Assembly (NCBI GenBank): GCA_030950375.1
Contig: JAUZRN010000019.1
Coordinates: 94,700 to 158,699, forward strand
DNA length: 64,000 nt
Reading direction: 5' to 3'
Origin: Rhodothermus sp.
GTDB lineage: Bacteria > Bacteroidota > Rhodothermia > Rhodothermales > Rhodothermaceae
Shown here: positions 9,588 to 18,012 of the stretch, in pieces
How the letters are laid out: the number at the start of each line of letters is the position of its first letter
Numbering within the stretch: position 1 is the stretch's first letter
Made by a program: the position numbers and the translations under genes
The notes under the pieces: model-generated
Databases searched by the model: none
The model's input: only the letters and a program-made list of their open reading frames with translations
What the model was told of the DNA's origin: nothing

Positions 9588-10399
9588 CATTGTCCTGTCC
9601 GCTCTGCCTGATCCTCCGGCAACCGAAATATGCGCCGGGCATTTGTGGTCGTGATGCGGGCCACCTCCTCCAGCGGCACGCCCTTGAGCGCGGCCAGTTT
9701 TTCAGCAACATGCCGCACGTAGGCTGGCTCGTTGCGCTTGCCCCGGTGCGGTACAGGAGCCAGAAAGGGGGCGTCCGTTTCCAACACCATCTGTTCCAGT
9801 GGTAACGTACGTACCAGTTCAGCCAGTCCACTTTTTTTAAAGGTCAGGATGCCACCAATACCCAGCAAAAAGCCCAGCTCGGCTGCCGCCTCGGCTACCC
9901 AGGCCGGTCCGGTGAAACAATGAAAAATCCCTCGTAGTCGCTCGGGATGTGCGCTGGCGTCCCGTTCTTCCTGCAGGATGCGCACCAGGTCTTCGGATGC
10001 TTCCCGGTTATGCAGGATCAAGGGGAGATCCATTTCGATAGCCAGCCGAATGTGCTGACGCAAAAATGCCTGTTGCCGATCCATGAAAGACCGATCCCAG
10101 TAGTAGTCCAGCCCGCTTTCCCCTACGGCAACCACGCGGGGATCCTCACACAACCGGGCAACTTCGTCAAAATCGGCTTCGGTAGCCTGCCGGGTCTCCG
10201 AAGGGTGCAGCGCAGCCATCGCATACACCCCCGGGTAGCGGTCGCAGAGTGCCAGCGCTTGATGCACCGAAGCCACATCAATAGCGGGCAGGATCATGGA
10301 CACTACCCCGGCAGCCCGCGCGCGGGCAACCACGTCATCACGGTCCGCCTCGAAAGCCTCCAGGTACAGATGCACATGCGTGTCGACCAGAGTGATCAT
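9587..10399 (-). CDS. tatD: TatD-family metal-dependent hydrolase
   Basis: 270 residues. The metal-binding HxH (VDTHVHL, residues 8 and 10), VGESGLDYYW, ILHNREA, IFHCFTG and VLETDAPFLAP motifs of TatD/YcfH enzymes all appear in order. Family members are divalent-metal deoxyribonucleases or exonucleases implicated in DNA repair and quality control. The paralogue (TatD, YcfH or YjjV type) cannot be settled from motifs. The gene stands alone on the minus strand, convergent with dnaK and divergent from a histidine kinase gene. Confidence 0.9.
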   Translation of the reverse strand: MITLVDTHVHLYLEAFEADRDDVVARARAAGVVSMILPAIDVASVHQALALCDRYPGVYAMAALHPSETRQATEADFDEVARLCEDPRVVAVGESGLDYYWDRSFMDRQQAFLRQHIRLAIEMDLPLILHNREASEDLVRILQEERDASAHPERLRGIFHCFTGPAWVAEAAAELGFLLGIGGILTFKKSGLAELVRTLPLEQMVLETDAPFLAPVPHRGKRNEPAYVRHVAEKLAALKGVPLEEVARITTTNARRIFRLPEDQAERTGQ

Positions 10400-10560
10400 G
10401 GATTCTCCTGCTGGTTGGACTACTTATGCACAGGCTCTATGCTGGCGTGGGTATTGCCTTCAGGGGGCGAACGGCTGCTTTAACGAAAGGCCTGCGGGAT
10501 CCTTCCCCGTTTTCTTTTTTTGTAATTTGGGTAAGGTTTCCTCAACCACCGCCGCTAACC

Positions 10561-13062
10561 GTGCCCGCTGCCCACCGTCGCTTTGGGCTTGCCCTGTTAC
10601 CGCTGGTAGCCCTGCTTGCTTTATGGCCGGTTGGCCGTATGATCCACGACGGCTGGGAGCTGATCCGGCTGACCGGACAGATGCCGGAAGCTCCTCCTCG
10701 TGGCTTCGACTGGGTGCACTGGGTCTCCGAAGAAGGGCGTATCGTAGCCGGCCACGTCTTTCCTGATGGCCCGGCTGCCCGTGCCGGCATCCGGGAAGGG
10801 GATGTGTTTTACATGCTGGACTTCCAGCCGTTTTTCAACCTGGAAGACCTCAAACAGACGATCGACGGCCTGCCCCCCGGTAGCGTGCACACCTATGCAC
10901 TATTCCGAGACGGCAACTATATAGAGGCACGCGTGCAGTTTACCCGCTATCCTACGTTTCTATATCCGCTGTCGCCTTCCCTCTGGCAGTTCTCGCTCTG
11001 GGGATTTACCGCAGGGGTGTTCGTGCATGTGCTGGCGCTACTCTTGTTGTTTCCATTAGCCCGACGCAGCCGACGTGCGCTTCTCTCGCTCTTGCTTATC
11101 TGCGTTTCGGCCCTCTGGTTCTTCAGCAATCTCGGTCGGCTGTTGATCGTGCAGTTCCTGGGGCCTCCTGCCCCCGGAAGCTTGCAGGACCGGATCTTCC
11201 AGCTACTTACGTTCACGGGACTGGTCGGCTGGATTGGCTTTCCCACCTTGCTTCTGCGACAGATCGTGCACGATCTTCGGCTGGAGCGTCCCGCCTTTTA
11301 CCATCGCAGCTGCTATCTTCCTCCGCTGTTGCTGGCTGCTGCAGTCGTGCTGACCACCTTTCGACCGTTTGCCCTTCCCTTCACGCTTGAGGCGTTAATT
11401 GCCCCGATCCTGTTTTATGTCTGCTGCTACGTAGGTCTGGCCGCCGGTCTGACGCTGCTGTTACGGTCTGGTCGGCGTACCCCTTCTGAAGGCTGGAACC
11501 GATCGGGCAGTCTGCTCACGCTGGGCTTTTCGGGGCTGCTGGGGCTTTCGGTACTGGATGTAGTCCCGCTGCTTGGTCTGGTCACCGACAGCATGGTAGG
11601 CTGGCTGATTGTAGGAACGCAGCTACTATCGATCGCTCCGATCGGTCTGGTATCGCTGGCTACGCTCAAACTGGGGAAGGTCGACCTGGTCCTGGAACGC
11701 ACGCTGGTCTATGGCACGGTGCTGGGTCTCATTTTTCTGGCCTTTGTCGGGGGCATGGCTCTGATGGAACCGCTGGTAGCACGCAGCGGTACCCCTCCCC
11801 ACGTCATTGGCGGCCTGTATGTGGTGGTGCTCCTGGTGCTTTTCGAACGCATTGCCCGTTGGCTTCGCCACGAACTGCCTGCCCTTTTCTCAACGGAACG
11901 CCAGCGCACCCGTCAATTGCTCAGCCGCTTTCAGGAGCAGCTACGTCAGATGGTCAGTTTTGAAGAACTGGCTCAACAAACGGTGGAGGTCATTGGCGAA
12001 GCATTTCGCGTTCGTTCAGTTCGTATTTTCTTCCGTCCGGCCGAATCGACCCCCTGGGTTTCGGCCGTCTATCATCCAGAGCCGCCTTATCTGACCGAAC
12101 CGATCGTCGAAACCATCTGGCCCTATTTTCGGCAGGAGGGCCGCATCTGGGCGCGTAATCCTGAACTGAACGAAAGCCGCCTGCCGAAAGAAGTACAAGC
12201 CCTCCTCGAAAGCCGCCACGTATCCCTTGTGATTCCCATTACCGGCGAAAAGCGCCCTCTGGGCCTGCTCATCCTGGGAGGTAAACGTAACCGTCATGCG
12301 TTCTACAATCTGGAAGAGCTGGATTTGCTGCGCATCCTGAGCAGTCAGCTGGCGTTGGCGATTGAGCGCCTGTACCTGATCGAGCGTGAACGGGCCCTGA
12401 TCCGTCAGAATGCTGAAGCACAACTGGTGGCCCTGCGTGCCCAGATTAACCCGCATTTTTTGTTCAATGCCTTGAATACCATTGCCGCCCTGATCAACGA
12501 GCGCCCCGACGAAGCGGAAGCTGCTGTCGAACACCTGGCAGCTATCTTTCGCCATACGCTGAACACAGAGGGGCGTTCATTCGTTACGCTCTCCGAAGAG
12601 CTGCAGCTTGTTGCCCACTACCTGGAAATTGAACGGGCGCGCTTTGGAGGCAAGTTGCAGGTGTCCATCGACGTTCCTCCCGACCTGCTCTCCTTTCCAG
12701 TACCGGCTTTCGCGGTGCAGACACTGGCTGAGAATGCCGTTAAACATGGTCTGGAAAAGCTACGTGCAGGAGGTACGGTACAGATTCGAGCGCGTCGTCA
12801 TGCAGATGGCCTTGTTGAAATCCTGGTAGCTGATACAGGGGTCGGCATTCCAGCTCTGTGGGAACAAAACGGTCAGCCTACAGAAGGGCCGCTTCCCTTT
12901 TTTGGCCTGGGGCTGCGGAATGTGGCGGCCCGGCTGGAACAACTCTACGGACGACGCGATCTGCTGCGCTTTGAAAGTGCGCCCGGCCAGGGTACACGCG
13001 TTCGGTTGCTGCTTCCAGCACCCACACCCCAGATGGTTTCGCCTGTAAACCTGAACCGCTGA
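10561..13062 (+). CDS. LytS/YehU-type sensor histidine kinase with PDZ and GAF-like domains
   Basis: 833 residues from GTG 10561. The frame is open back to ATG 10426, but those 45 codons look non-coding and overlap a TAATTTG promoter-like box near 10530, so GTG is preferred. Order: first membrane helix, a PDZ-like domain (VFPDGPAARAGIREGDVFY), about seven or eight membrane helices, a GAF-like region, then the His_kinase domain with the phospho-acceptor H632 in ALRAQINPHFLFNALN and an ATP site with ENAVKHGLE and DTGVGIP. The PDZ fold next to the membrane helices suggests sensing of a peptide or envelope signal. The cognate LytTR regulator starts 5 bases later. Confidence 0.92.
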   Translation: MPAAHRRFGLALLPLVALLALWPVGRMIHDGWELIRLTGQMPEAPPRGFDWVHWVSEEGRIVAGHVFPDGPAARAGIREGDVFYMLDFQPFFNLEDLKQTIDGLPPGSVHTYALFRDGNYIEARVQFTRYPTFLYPLSPSLWQFSLWGFTAGVFVHVLALLLLFPLARRSRRALLSLLLICVSALWFFSNLGRLLIVQFLGPPAPGSLQDRIFQLLTFTGLVGWIGFPTLLLRQIVHDLRLERPAFYHRSCYLPPLLLAAAVVLTTFRPFALPFTLEALIAPILFYVCCYVGLAAGLTLLLRSGRRTPSEGWNRSGSLLTLGFSGLLGLSVLDVVPLLGLVTDSMVGWLIVGTQLLSIAPIGLVSLATLKLGKVDLVLERTLVYGTVLGLIFLAFVGGMALMEPLVARSGTPPHVIGGLYVVVLLVLFERIARWLRHELPALFSTERQRTRQLLSRFQEQLRQMVSFEELAQQTVEVIGEAFRVRSVRIFFRPAESTPWVSAVYHPEPPYLTEPIVETIWPYFRQEGRIWARNPELNESRLPKEVQALLESRHVSLVIPITGEKRPLGLLILGGKRNRHAFYNLEELDLLRILSSQLALAIERLYLIERERALIRQNAEAQLVALRAQINPHFLFNALNTIAALINERPDEAEAAVEHLAAIFRHTLNTEGRSFVTLSEELQLVAHYLEIERARFGGKLQVSIDVPPDLLSFPVPAFAVQTLAENAVKHGLEKLRAGGTVQIRARRHADGLVEILVADTGVGIPALWEQNGQPTEGPLPFFGLGLRNVAARLEQLYGRRDLLRFESAPGQGTRVRLLLPAPTPQMVSPVNLNR

Positions 13063-13067
13063 GTCCT

Positions 13068-13895
13068 ATGCTCCGCCTGTTGATTGTGGACGACGAACCG
13101 CCGGCCCGACGGCGGCTGCGCAAGCTACTTGAACCGCTCCAGAAGGAGGGCCGCATCGCCACGCTGGAAGAAGCGGCCGACGGCATCGAAGCGCTTGAAA
13201 AGCTCCACCAGCAACCCTTCGATTTGCTGTTGCTTGATGTGCGCATGCCAGAGCTGGATGGCTTTGAGGTGCTCGAACGCATTGATCCCGACCAGCGACC
13301 GTTTGTCATCTTTGTCACCGCCTACGACGACTATGCCCTGAAGGCTTTCGAAGCACACGCCATCGACTACTTGCTCAAGCCTGTCAACCAGCAACGATTG
13401 CTGGAAGCCATCGCCCGCGTCGAGCAACTACAGACAGCCACACTGCGAAAAGCCCAGGAAGAGCGCCTGGCCCGGCTCCTCGACTGGCTGGAAGCCCAAC
13501 AGCAGGCCAACCCCTCAGGACCCAGACCAACTGCTCCCTACCTGGAACAACTTTCTGTTACCTATCGAGATCGCATTCTTATCATTCCCGTCACACGGCT
13601 GGTCTCTGCCGAAATCCACGATGGAATTACTCGCCTGTACGTGCTGGATGAAGAGGCCGGGCTACCGCCACGCCTGCGCCAGCACGTGGTCAACTACACG
13701 CTGGATCAGCTGGAGGCGCGCCTGAACCCGCACGATTTTCTGCGGGTACACCGTTCAGCTATCGTGCAACTCCGGCATATTCAGGCGTTGATCCCCTGGT
13801 TCAGTGGGCGCTATAAACTGGTGCTGGCGGGTGATCATGAGGTAATTGCCAGCCGTGAACGTTCTAAACTGCTCAAAGAACGGCTTATACTGTGA
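13068..13895 (+). CDS. LytTR-family response regulator
   Basis: 275 residues. The receiver domain starts LRLLIVDDEPPARR, carries the phospho-acceptor D57 in LLLLDVRMPELDGF, the Thr of VIFVTAYDDYA and the Lys of YLLKPVN. A linker leads to a LytTR DNA-binding domain (about 165-270) with FLRVHRSAIVQLRHI and SGRYKLVLAGDHEVIASR. LytTR proteins bind short direct repeats upstream of their targets. The gene follows its histidine kinase by 5 bases and precedes the SpoIID-domain gene by 3 bases, so the regulator is probably co-transcribed with three envelope-related genes that it may control. Confidence 0.96.
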   Translation: MLRLLIVDDEPPARRRLRKLLEPLQKEGRIATLEEAADGIEALEKLHQQPFDLLLLDVRMPELDGFEVLERIDPDQRPFVIFVTAYDDYALKAFEAHAIDYLLKPVNQQRLLEAIARVEQLQTATLRKAQEERLARLLDWLEAQQQANPSGPRPTAPYLEQLSVTYRDRILIIPVTRLVSAEIHDGITRLYVLDEEAGLPPRLRQHVVNYTLDQLEARLNPHDFLRVHRSAIVQLRHIQALIPWFSGRYKLVLAGDHEVIASRERSKLLKERLIL

Positions 13896-13898
13896 ACC

Positions 13899-15260
13899 AT
13901 GCTCATGCCATCCCTCATGCTGCTCCTGAGTGGCTGGGTAACCGTGACCCCCGTATATTCGGACACATTACGCGTGCAACTGTTTGCGCAGTTTCCACTG
14001 GATGTGCTGGTGTTGGAGCCGACCGGCGCCGATGCCTGGCTGTTTGCCGAAGATTACACCCAGCCACTACTTCGCCTGCGTGCCGGGACTACCCTGCGGG
14101 TTGACCGTCGAAGCAACGAACTTCGCCTGCGCACCTCCGACCGAACCCTCTTTGCGCGCTGGATTCGCATCTATCCGGAAGCCGGCGGCTATCTGCAGGT
14201 AAGCGCCCGACGTCCCGGCCAGACCGTCGGGCCCTTCACCTATCCCGGATGGCTCTGCATTGCTCCTGCAGCCGACGGCCTGCAGATCCTCAACTACGTT
14301 GCGCTCGAAGATTACGTGGCGGCTGTGCTGGCTCGTGAACATCACTTCAATGACCTGGAGAGTTCCAAAGCGCTGGCTGTGGCCATCCGCACCTATACGC
14401 TGCATCGCCTGCAGACGCTCGCTATATTGTCAGATCATGCAGCTCACCAGATGTACGAAGGCATCGATCGCATCACCCCGCTGATTCGCGAAGCCGTAGC
14501 ACAAACCCGTGGCGAGGTGCTGACCTACCAGGGCGAGCTGATAGAAGCCGTCTATTTCGCCTCCAGCGGGGGCCACACGGCGAACAATGAAGACGTGTGG
14601 AACGGCACCCCGCGCCCTTATCTGCGGGGCCAGCCCGATCCGTACGACCGCAACACTCCCTACCACCACTGGACCGCATCGATTCCACGTGACCGTCTAC
14701 TGGACGCACTCTCGCGTGAATATGGCACCCGCATCACTGGCTTCCGAGTAGGACGCCGTAGTCCTGACGGTCGTGTGGCTACCATCGAATTGCTTCGCGA
14801 ACGCGGCGAGCCCCTCTCCATGCGCGCCAATGCATTTCGGCTCCTGGTCAACGCTCATTTCGGACGCCATACGCTTCGCAGCACGTTTTTCGAAGTACGC
14901 CGCCAGGGTAATACCTACCTCTTCGAAGGTAAAGGCTTCGGGCACGGCGTAGGACTCAGTCAGTACGGTGCACGGGAGATGTCACGCCAGGGCTATACAT
15001 ACCGCGACATTCTGGCTTTCTACTATCCGGGCACCGAGCTGAGCCGCTATGAAGCAGGGACGCTGCTGGCGGCTACCCAACTGCCGTCGCCAGCTCAAAC
15101 CGAAGCTGCAGACTTTCGGCCGCCAGCGCAGACAGCACCTGTGACTCCCGCAGCGGCCGAGCCTACCCTCAACATGCCCCGCTCCGCGGTAACCATCGGC
15201 TGGAGTGCGCCCTCTATTCGCCACGCTGATCGTTCCTCACAACGCCGAATTGGCTGGTGA
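13899..15260 (+). CDS. SpoIID/LytB-domain protein, probable peptidoglycan lytic enzyme
   Basis: 453 residues with a hydrophobic signal-like N-terminus. The SpoIID domain spans about 140-390: LNYVALEDYVAAVLAREHH, SKALAVAIRTYTLH, AVYFASSGGHTANNEDVW, and the C-terminal GKGFGHGVGLSQYGA followed by YRDILAFYYPGTEL. SpoIID is a lytic transglycosylase that cleaves glycan strands stripped of peptide stems; in non-spore-formers the domain appears in cell-wall remodelling proteins. The last 80 residues are a Pro/Ala-rich tail. It sits 3 bases after a LytTR regulator and its stop overlaps the GTG of a TonB-dependent receptor, so all are probably co-expressed. Confidence 0.92.
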   Translation: MLMPSLMLLLSGWVTVTPVYSDTLRVQLFAQFPLDVLVLEPTGADAWLFAEDYTQPLLRLRAGTTLRVDRRSNELRLRTSDRTLFARWIRIYPEAGGYLQVSARRPGQTVGPFTYPGWLCIAPAADGLQILNYVALEDYVAAVLAREHHFNDLESSKALAVAIRTYTLHRLQTLAILSDHAAHQMYEGIDRITPLIREAVAQTRGEVLTYQGELIEAVYFASSGGHTANNEDVWNGTPRPYLRGQPDPYDRNTPYHHWTASIPRDRLLDALSREYGTRITGFRVGRRSPDGRVATIELLRERGEPLSMRANAFRLLVNAHFGRHTLRSTFFEVRRQGNTYLFEGKGFGHGVGLSQYGAREMSRQGYTYRDILAFYYPGTELSRYEAGTLLAATQLPSPAQTEAADFRPPAQTAPVTPAAAEPTLNMPRSAVTIGWSAPSIRHADRSSQRRIGW

Positions 15261-17299
15261 CCATGCAGTCGGTTTTGTTGCTCACGTTGGGTATCGGGAT
15301 GCTGGCATGGACGGCTCAGGGCCAGACGCCCCGCACGGCCCCTCATACTGCGGAGGACAGCCTCACGGTCTTTCAGCTTCCACCCGTGCTGGTAGAAGCC
15401 ACCCGTGGATTCACGGCGCCCTGGGGCGAGGCGTTACCCCTGCTCACGTTGCGACGGTCGCCGCTCGAAGTGCATTTTCGTCCAGCACTGACGCTGACGG
15501 AGACGTTACGTGACCTGCCTGGCCTCTGGCTGGCCGACCGCCAGAACTATGCGCTGGGGGAACGAGTGCTCGTGCGCAGTGCAGGCTGGCAGGCAGCCTT
15601 TGGGGTGCGCGGCGTGCAGGTTGTACTCGATGGCGTTCCGCTGACCATGCCTGACGGGCAGGCCGTCCTCGATCCAGTCGATCCTGCTTTCGTGCGTCGT
15701 GCTGAGCTGCTGCGCGGCCCGGCTGCACTTTTCTGGGGGAATGGCAGTGGTGGTGCGCTGGTGCTTTCGACCTGGCCCGAACCACCCCGCCCGGGCTTTT
15801 CCCTACGCCTGCTTAGCGGCAGCTACGGCCTGCGTCGAGCAGGAGGCGAAGTCGTATGGCGTGCCGGACCGCATGTGCTGGCCATTCGCGCCTCCCACTT
15901 CGCACAGCAAGGCTATCGCGCACACAGCCGCGTCCGCCTCAGCCGCCTTGGTCTGCAGGCCGGCCTACGGGTAAATACTCAGACGCACCTGCGGCTGACC
16001 CTGGCTGGATCCGCCCTGGATGCCCGTCATCCCGGTGCACTGAGCGCCGACGAGCTGGCCCGCGATCCACGTCAGGCCAGCGCCCGCTATGTAGCCACCC
16101 GTGCCGGCAAAGTAAGTCGGCAGCTTCAGCTCGGTACCACCTTCGTACACCGGCTCCCGACAAGCTGGCTTACACTGACCACGTTCGCCCTGATCCGGCA
16201 CCTGGACAATCCCCTGCCCTTCGCCTATATTCGCCTGCGCCGGCAGGCAGCCGGTCTACGCACTACCTGGACGCACAGCCATGGCCCCTGGCGTACGGCC
16301 CTGGGCCTCGACCTCACGCTACAAAACGACAATCGCCAGAACTTCCCCAACCAGAACGGCACACCGGGCGTCACGCGACTGCGGGACCAACGCGAACGCG
16401 TCAGCGAAATGGCCCTGTTCGGTCTGGTCCAACGCACCGTCACGTCGCGTCTGCAGGCCCTGGTTGGTTTACGCCTGAGCTATCTGCACTTCACACTGAG
16501 CGATTACCTGCTTGTCAATGGTGATCAGTCCGGCCGCCGTACCTTCCGTATCTGGACCCCCACGCTTGGTCTGGTCTATTCTCCCAGCGCAACCATGCAA
16601 CTTTTTGCCACACTGGGCACCGCCTTCGAGTCGCCTACCACAACCGAACTGGTCAACCGCCCTGACGGACAGGGCGGGTTCAACCCGGATCTGGCCCCGC
16701 AATATCTCTACGGCCTTGAGCTGGGCGTTCGCCAACAGAATACAGTGCTTCAGGCCGAGCTGACGCTGTTCTACCAGTGGGTTCGCGGTCGCATTCTGCC
16801 CTTCCAGCTCGAAGGCGACGGCCGCACCTTTTATCGCAATGCCGGCCGTACCCGGCAGTATGGACTCGAAGCCTGGCTACAGGTGCGTCCAACGCCTGCA
16901 GTGCAGCTACGGCTGGCCTACACAAACGCCCGCTTTCGCTTTGAAGAACCTGCCCTCCGAGGCAACCAGCTACCCGGCCTACCCGGGCACCGTCTGGCAT
17001 GGACGCTTCAATATCAAGCAGGTCCCCTCTGGCTGGAAATAACCGGCATCACGGTGGGCCCCAGCTATGCCGATGATGCCAACACCGTCCGCGTAAGCGG
17101 CTACATGACACTGGATCTCACTGCAGGGCTGGCCCATTCGCTGCTGGCTGGTTTCGAGGTGCGCCCATTCATCTCCGTCCAGAATATACTGGATCGACGC
17201 TATGTGGGCTCGGTAGTCGTCAACGCCGGGAGTGGTCGCTATTTTGAACCGGCGGCTGGCCGCAGCGTTCGTTTCGGGCTGAACTTAGGCATTCCTTGA
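15257..17299 (+). CDS. TonB-dependent outer-membrane receptor
   Basis: About 680 residues. GTG 15257 overlaps the previous stop (GTGA); an ATG two codons later (15263) is equally good and leads straight into the signal peptide MQSVLLLTLGIGML, with cleavage near AQGQT. The plug domain is recognisable (LTETLRDLPGLWLADRQ, VRGVQVVLDGVPLTMPDGQ, LRGPAALFWGNGSGGAL). The beta-barrel ends with the aromatic-rich QNILDRRYVGSVVVNAGSGRYFEP (in pieces) and FGLNLGIP. At 680 residues it is shorter than SusC types and closer to metal-chelate or vitamin receptors. No SusD partner is adjacent. The substrate cannot be read. Energy would come from an ExbB/ExbD/TonB complex such as that encoded at 41.6-43.7 kb. 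Confidence 0.94.
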   Translation: MTMQSVLLLTLGIGMLAWTAQGQTPRTAPHTAEDSLTVFQLPPVLVEATRGFTAPWGEALPLLTLRRSPLEVHFRPALTLTETLRDLPGLWLADRQNYALGERVLVRSAGWQAAFGVRGVQVVLDGVPLTMPDGQAVLDPVDPAFVRRAELLRGPAALFWGNGSGGALVLSTWPEPPRPGFSLRLLSGSYGLRRAGGEVVWRAGPHVLAIRASHFAQQGYRAHSRVRLSRLGLQAGLRVNTQTHLRLTLAGSALDARHPGALSADELARDPRQASARYVATRAGKVSRQLQLGTTFVHRLPTSWLTLTTFALIRHLDNPLPFAYIRLRRQAAGLRTTWTHSHGPWRTALGLDLTLQNDNRQNFPNQNGTPGVTRLRDQRERVSEMALFGLVQRTVTSRLQALVGLRLSYLHFTLSDYLLVNGDQSGRRTFRIWTPTLGLVYSPSATMQLFATLGTAFESPTTTELVNRPDGQGGFNPDLAPQYLYGLELGVRQQNTVLQAELTLFYQWVRGRILPFQLEGDGRTFYRNAGRTRQYGLEAWLQVRPTPAVQLRLAYTNARFRFEEPALRGNQLPGLPGHRLAWTLQYQAGPLWLEITGITVGPSYADDANTVRVSGYMTLDLTAGLAHSLLAGFEVRPFISVQNILDRRYVGSVVVNAGSGRYFEPAAGRSVRFGLNLGIP

Positions 17300-17303
17300 A
17301 GCA

Positions 17304-17909
17304 ATGGGCAAACCCAAAAAAACACAGGCCGGGGTGCTTCCCATTCGCCATCGCAGTGGCCAGATTGAAGTACTGCTGGTCACTTCACGTACGGTAAACC
17401 GCTGGATCCTTCCCAAAGGAAACGTCAGGCGGCACCAGTCGCCGATGGAGGCGGCCCGCCGCGAAGCCTATGAAGAGGCAGGTGTCCGTGGATACATTGA
17501 CCCTGAGCCCCTGGGTTGCTACCTGCATGGCCGTCCGGGCGATCAGCGCTGGGTAGAGGTCTACCTGATGAGGGTGGACGAGGAGCTGGACCACTGGCCT
17601 GAGCAGCATGAACGCACCCGCCGCTGGATGTCGCTGCAAGAAGCCCGCCAGGTGATCTACGAAGACGGCCTCCGCACGCTACTTGACCGCCTCCCCGACG
17701 AACTGACCCGTCGCAGGCACGGGCGTAAGTTGAGTCCTCGGGCCTCCCGCCTGTTGGTGGTGCTCTTGCTGCTGGCCTCGCTGGCCCTGGCTTTTGGGGG
17801 TACATACTATCTGGCCCGTCTGCTTGCCCGCCCCGAAGTGCAGCAACGCCTGCAGGAGCTCCAGCACGAAACCGAAGCTGCACCCTCGACCGACGCGATG
17901 CGTTTTTAA
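17304..17909 (+). CDS. Nudix hydrolase with a C-terminal membrane helix
   Basis: 201 residues. The Nudix box runs from WILPKGNVRRHQSPMEAARR to REAYEEAGV. The catalytic REUxEExGU half is intact, but the first Glu of the box (Gly-x5-Glu) is Gln. The closest style is the DIPP/MutT-like group acting on diphosphorylated nucleotides or inositol compounds, but the substrate is unknown. A strong hydrophobic helix at about 148-170 is followed by a 30-residue tail, so the enzyme is probably membrane-anchored, which is unusual for this family. It is the last gene of the histidine kinase to Nudix run and starts 4 bases after the receptor stop. Confidence 0.88.
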   Translation: MGKPKKTQAGVLPIRHRSGQIEVLLVTSRTVNRWILPKGNVRRHQSPMEAARREAYEEAGVRGYIDPEPLGCYLHGRPGDQRWVEVYLMRVDEELDHWPEQHERTRRWMSLQEARQVIYEDGLRTLLDRLPDELTRRRHGRKLSPRASRLLVVLLLLASLALAFGGTYYLARLLARPEVQQRLQELQHETEAAPSTDAMRF

Positions 17910-17970
17910 CAGGCGCTCGTTGCAGAATTCACGCGAGCCAAACGACGCACGCCGGCGGGCGTTGTAGTTT

Positions 17971-18002
17971 CCGGAAGTTTTTCCTGTCAGAAAAACAACC
18001 GG
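17971..18002 (+). repeat. Inverted repeat just upstream of icd
   Basis: CCGG-AA-GTTTTTC-CTGTCA-GAAAAAC-AA-CCGG: two nested stems (7 bp inner, 4 bp outer) in the 5' region of icd, ending 10 bases before its ATG. It could be a transcription-factor operator, an mRNA hairpin near the ribosome-binding site, or a weak terminator of the upstream run. A proper T run after the stem is lacking. Confidence 0.5.
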
Positions 18003-18012
18003 TTAAGACCCC

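Noticed and set aside
10426..10560. N-terminal extension of the histidine kinase from ATG 10426
   Set aside because: The 45 extra residues show no domain, and the DNA contains a promoter-like TAATTTG just before the GTG at 10561.
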